A stretch of 64,000 nt of DNA, from assembly GCA_964628385.1 (NCBI GenBank), contig CAZVOD010000013.1, forward strand, positions 1 through 64,000, given 5' to 3'. The notes beneath the pieces are model-generated. The model made no database searches. It saw nothing but the letters and a program-made list of their open reading frames with translations, and was not told where the DNA came from. Shown here piece after piece: positions 63,387 through 64,000 of the stretch. The position numbers were made by a program, and so were the translations under genes. The number at the start of each line of letters is the position of its first letter. The first letter of the stretch is position 1. Origin of the DNA: JANQPA01 sp964628385. GTDB taxonomy: Bacteria > Bacteroidota > Bacteroidia > Chitinophagales > Saprospiraceae.

Positions 63387-64000
63387 CTTTTATAGGAAAA
63401 AGTGTGAAGCGTGTTGAAGATAAGCGCTTCCTAACAGGAAAAGGAAATTATACAGACGATATTAAGCTACCCGGGATGAGTTTTGCCTATATCCTGCGTA
63501 GCCCTTATGCACACGCAAAAATCGTCAATATAGATACCAGTGCTGCTGAAGCCCACGAGGGGGTAGTGGCGGTATATACCGGCAAAGACATTGCCGAGGC
63601 AGGTATTAATGGCGTACCCTGTGGTTGGCAGGTTAATTTCAAGAATGGAGACACCATGAAGGAGCCACCCCATCCGCTATTAGTAGCTGACGTAGTTAAG
63701 CATGTAGGCGATAATGTCGCTATGGTTATTGCGGAAAGCAGAGAAACGGCAGTAGATGCTGCCGAGCTTATCGACGTAGAGTATGAAGAACTGGATGCAG
63801 TTACTAATTCCAGAGAGGCCATTAAAGAAGGGGCGCCATTGGTTCATCCAGATGCACCAAACAATCTTTGCTTTGATTGGGAACTGGGTAATCCCAAAGA
63901 AGAAGTAGATGCAGCTATGGAAAAGGCCCATCACATTACAAAGCTGGATTATATCAACCAGCGCGTTATTCCTAATGCGCTGGAGCCCAGATCAGCGATC
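63383..64000 (+). CDS. coxL: Aerobic CO dehydrogenase-type molybdenum large subunit (partial)
   Basis: The first 206 codons of a xanthine dehydrogenase-family large subunit, cut by the window edge. It begins MTFIGKSVKRVEDKRFLTGKGNYTDDI and continues with LRSPYAHAKIVNID, PPHPLLVADVVKHVGDNVAMVIAE and RVIPNALEPRSAI, standard for the CoxL/aldehyde-oxidase N-terminal domain. The Mo-binding and active-site loop (A-Y-x-C-S-F-R in true form I CO dehydrogenase) is outside the window, so CO oxidation cannot be claimed; many form II relatives use other substrates. Confidence 0.9.
   Translation, partial: MTFIGKSVKRVEDKRFLTGKGNYTDDIKLPGMSFAYILRSPYAHAKIVNIDTSAAEAHEGVVAVYTGKDIAEAGINGVPCGWQVNFKNGDTMKEPPHPLLVADVVKHVGDNVAMVIAESRETAVDAAELIDVEYEELDAVTNSREAIKEGAPLVHPDAPNNLCFDWELGNPKEEVDAAMEKAHHITKLDYINQRVIPNALEPRSAI

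Noticed and set aside
1..64000. tRNA, rRNA and CRISPR features
   Set aside because: No tRNA T-loop with acceptor pairing, no rRNA-like blocks and no regularly spaced direct repeats were seen by eye; short RNAs could have been missed.

Overview
The window reads as a low-to-mid GC chromosome segment from a member of the Bacteroidota. The main evidence is four proteins with the C-terminal sorting domain of the type IX secretion system (T9SS), one of them a PorZ-type T9SS component; lineage-typical genes (a DUF4271 protein before hemD, bshA, PurS, a RicT/PSP1 protein); and several matches to the Bacteroidota -7 promoter box TAnnTTTG. The family cannot be fixed from sequence alone. No rRNA, tRNA, CRISPR array, prophage or intact transposase was seen.

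Layout. 0.1-8 kb: pssA, purS, rsmI, a dockerin-like T9SS cargo, a lineage-specific protein of unknown function, lpdA, ricT. 8-15 kb: holB, a PTPS/QueD protein, a small T9SS cargo, then a flavoprotein plus a polytopic membrane ferredoxin that look like one electron-transfer module. 15-26 kb: ECF sigma factor, GT2 glycosyltransferase, TlpA-like lipoprotein, lpxK, an ABC exporter pair, an AIM24-like protein, mtaB, folA and a CapA-like protein. 27-32 kb: porZ, nadD, a small lipoprotein and dnaN; an AT-rich gap with three DnaA-box-like sequences lies upstream of dnaN. 32-39 kb: a non-catalytic M16 protein, the mreB-mreC-mreD-mrdA elongasome cluster, and bshA. 39-47 kb: a large T9SS adhesin-like cargo, a MerR/B12-domain regulator that has lost its cobalamin ligands, an acyl-CoA ligase, a CotH-like protein and a 43-residue membrane protein. 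47-58 kb: a PpiD-type foldase, a two-component system, DUF4271-hemD, a CoA-type Nudix hydrolase and the fused mutase IcmF. 58-64 kb: a lipoprotein, a TonB-dependent receptor and an AraC regulator, divergent from coxG-coxS-coxL, which runs off the right edge.

Most of the window is housekeeping: phospholipid, lipid A, purine, folate, NAD and heme synthesis, replication, tRNA/rRNA modification and cell elongation. Accessory signal is concentrated in short decayed pieces (an MT-A70 methyltransferase remnant, an M23 peptidase remnant, half of a DUF2306-like membrane protein), a MITE-like element with 13-bp perfect terminal inverted repeats, and a second repeat family with a full copy near 10.2 kb and a shorter diverged copy near 46.65 kb. 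I found no clearly new multi-gene defence or biosynthetic system. The best candidates for new biology are the flavoprotein/membrane-ferredoxin pair, the B12-ligand-less MerR protein, the AraC/cox divergent region with a 21-bp-phased direct repeat, and the possible replication origin beside dnaN.
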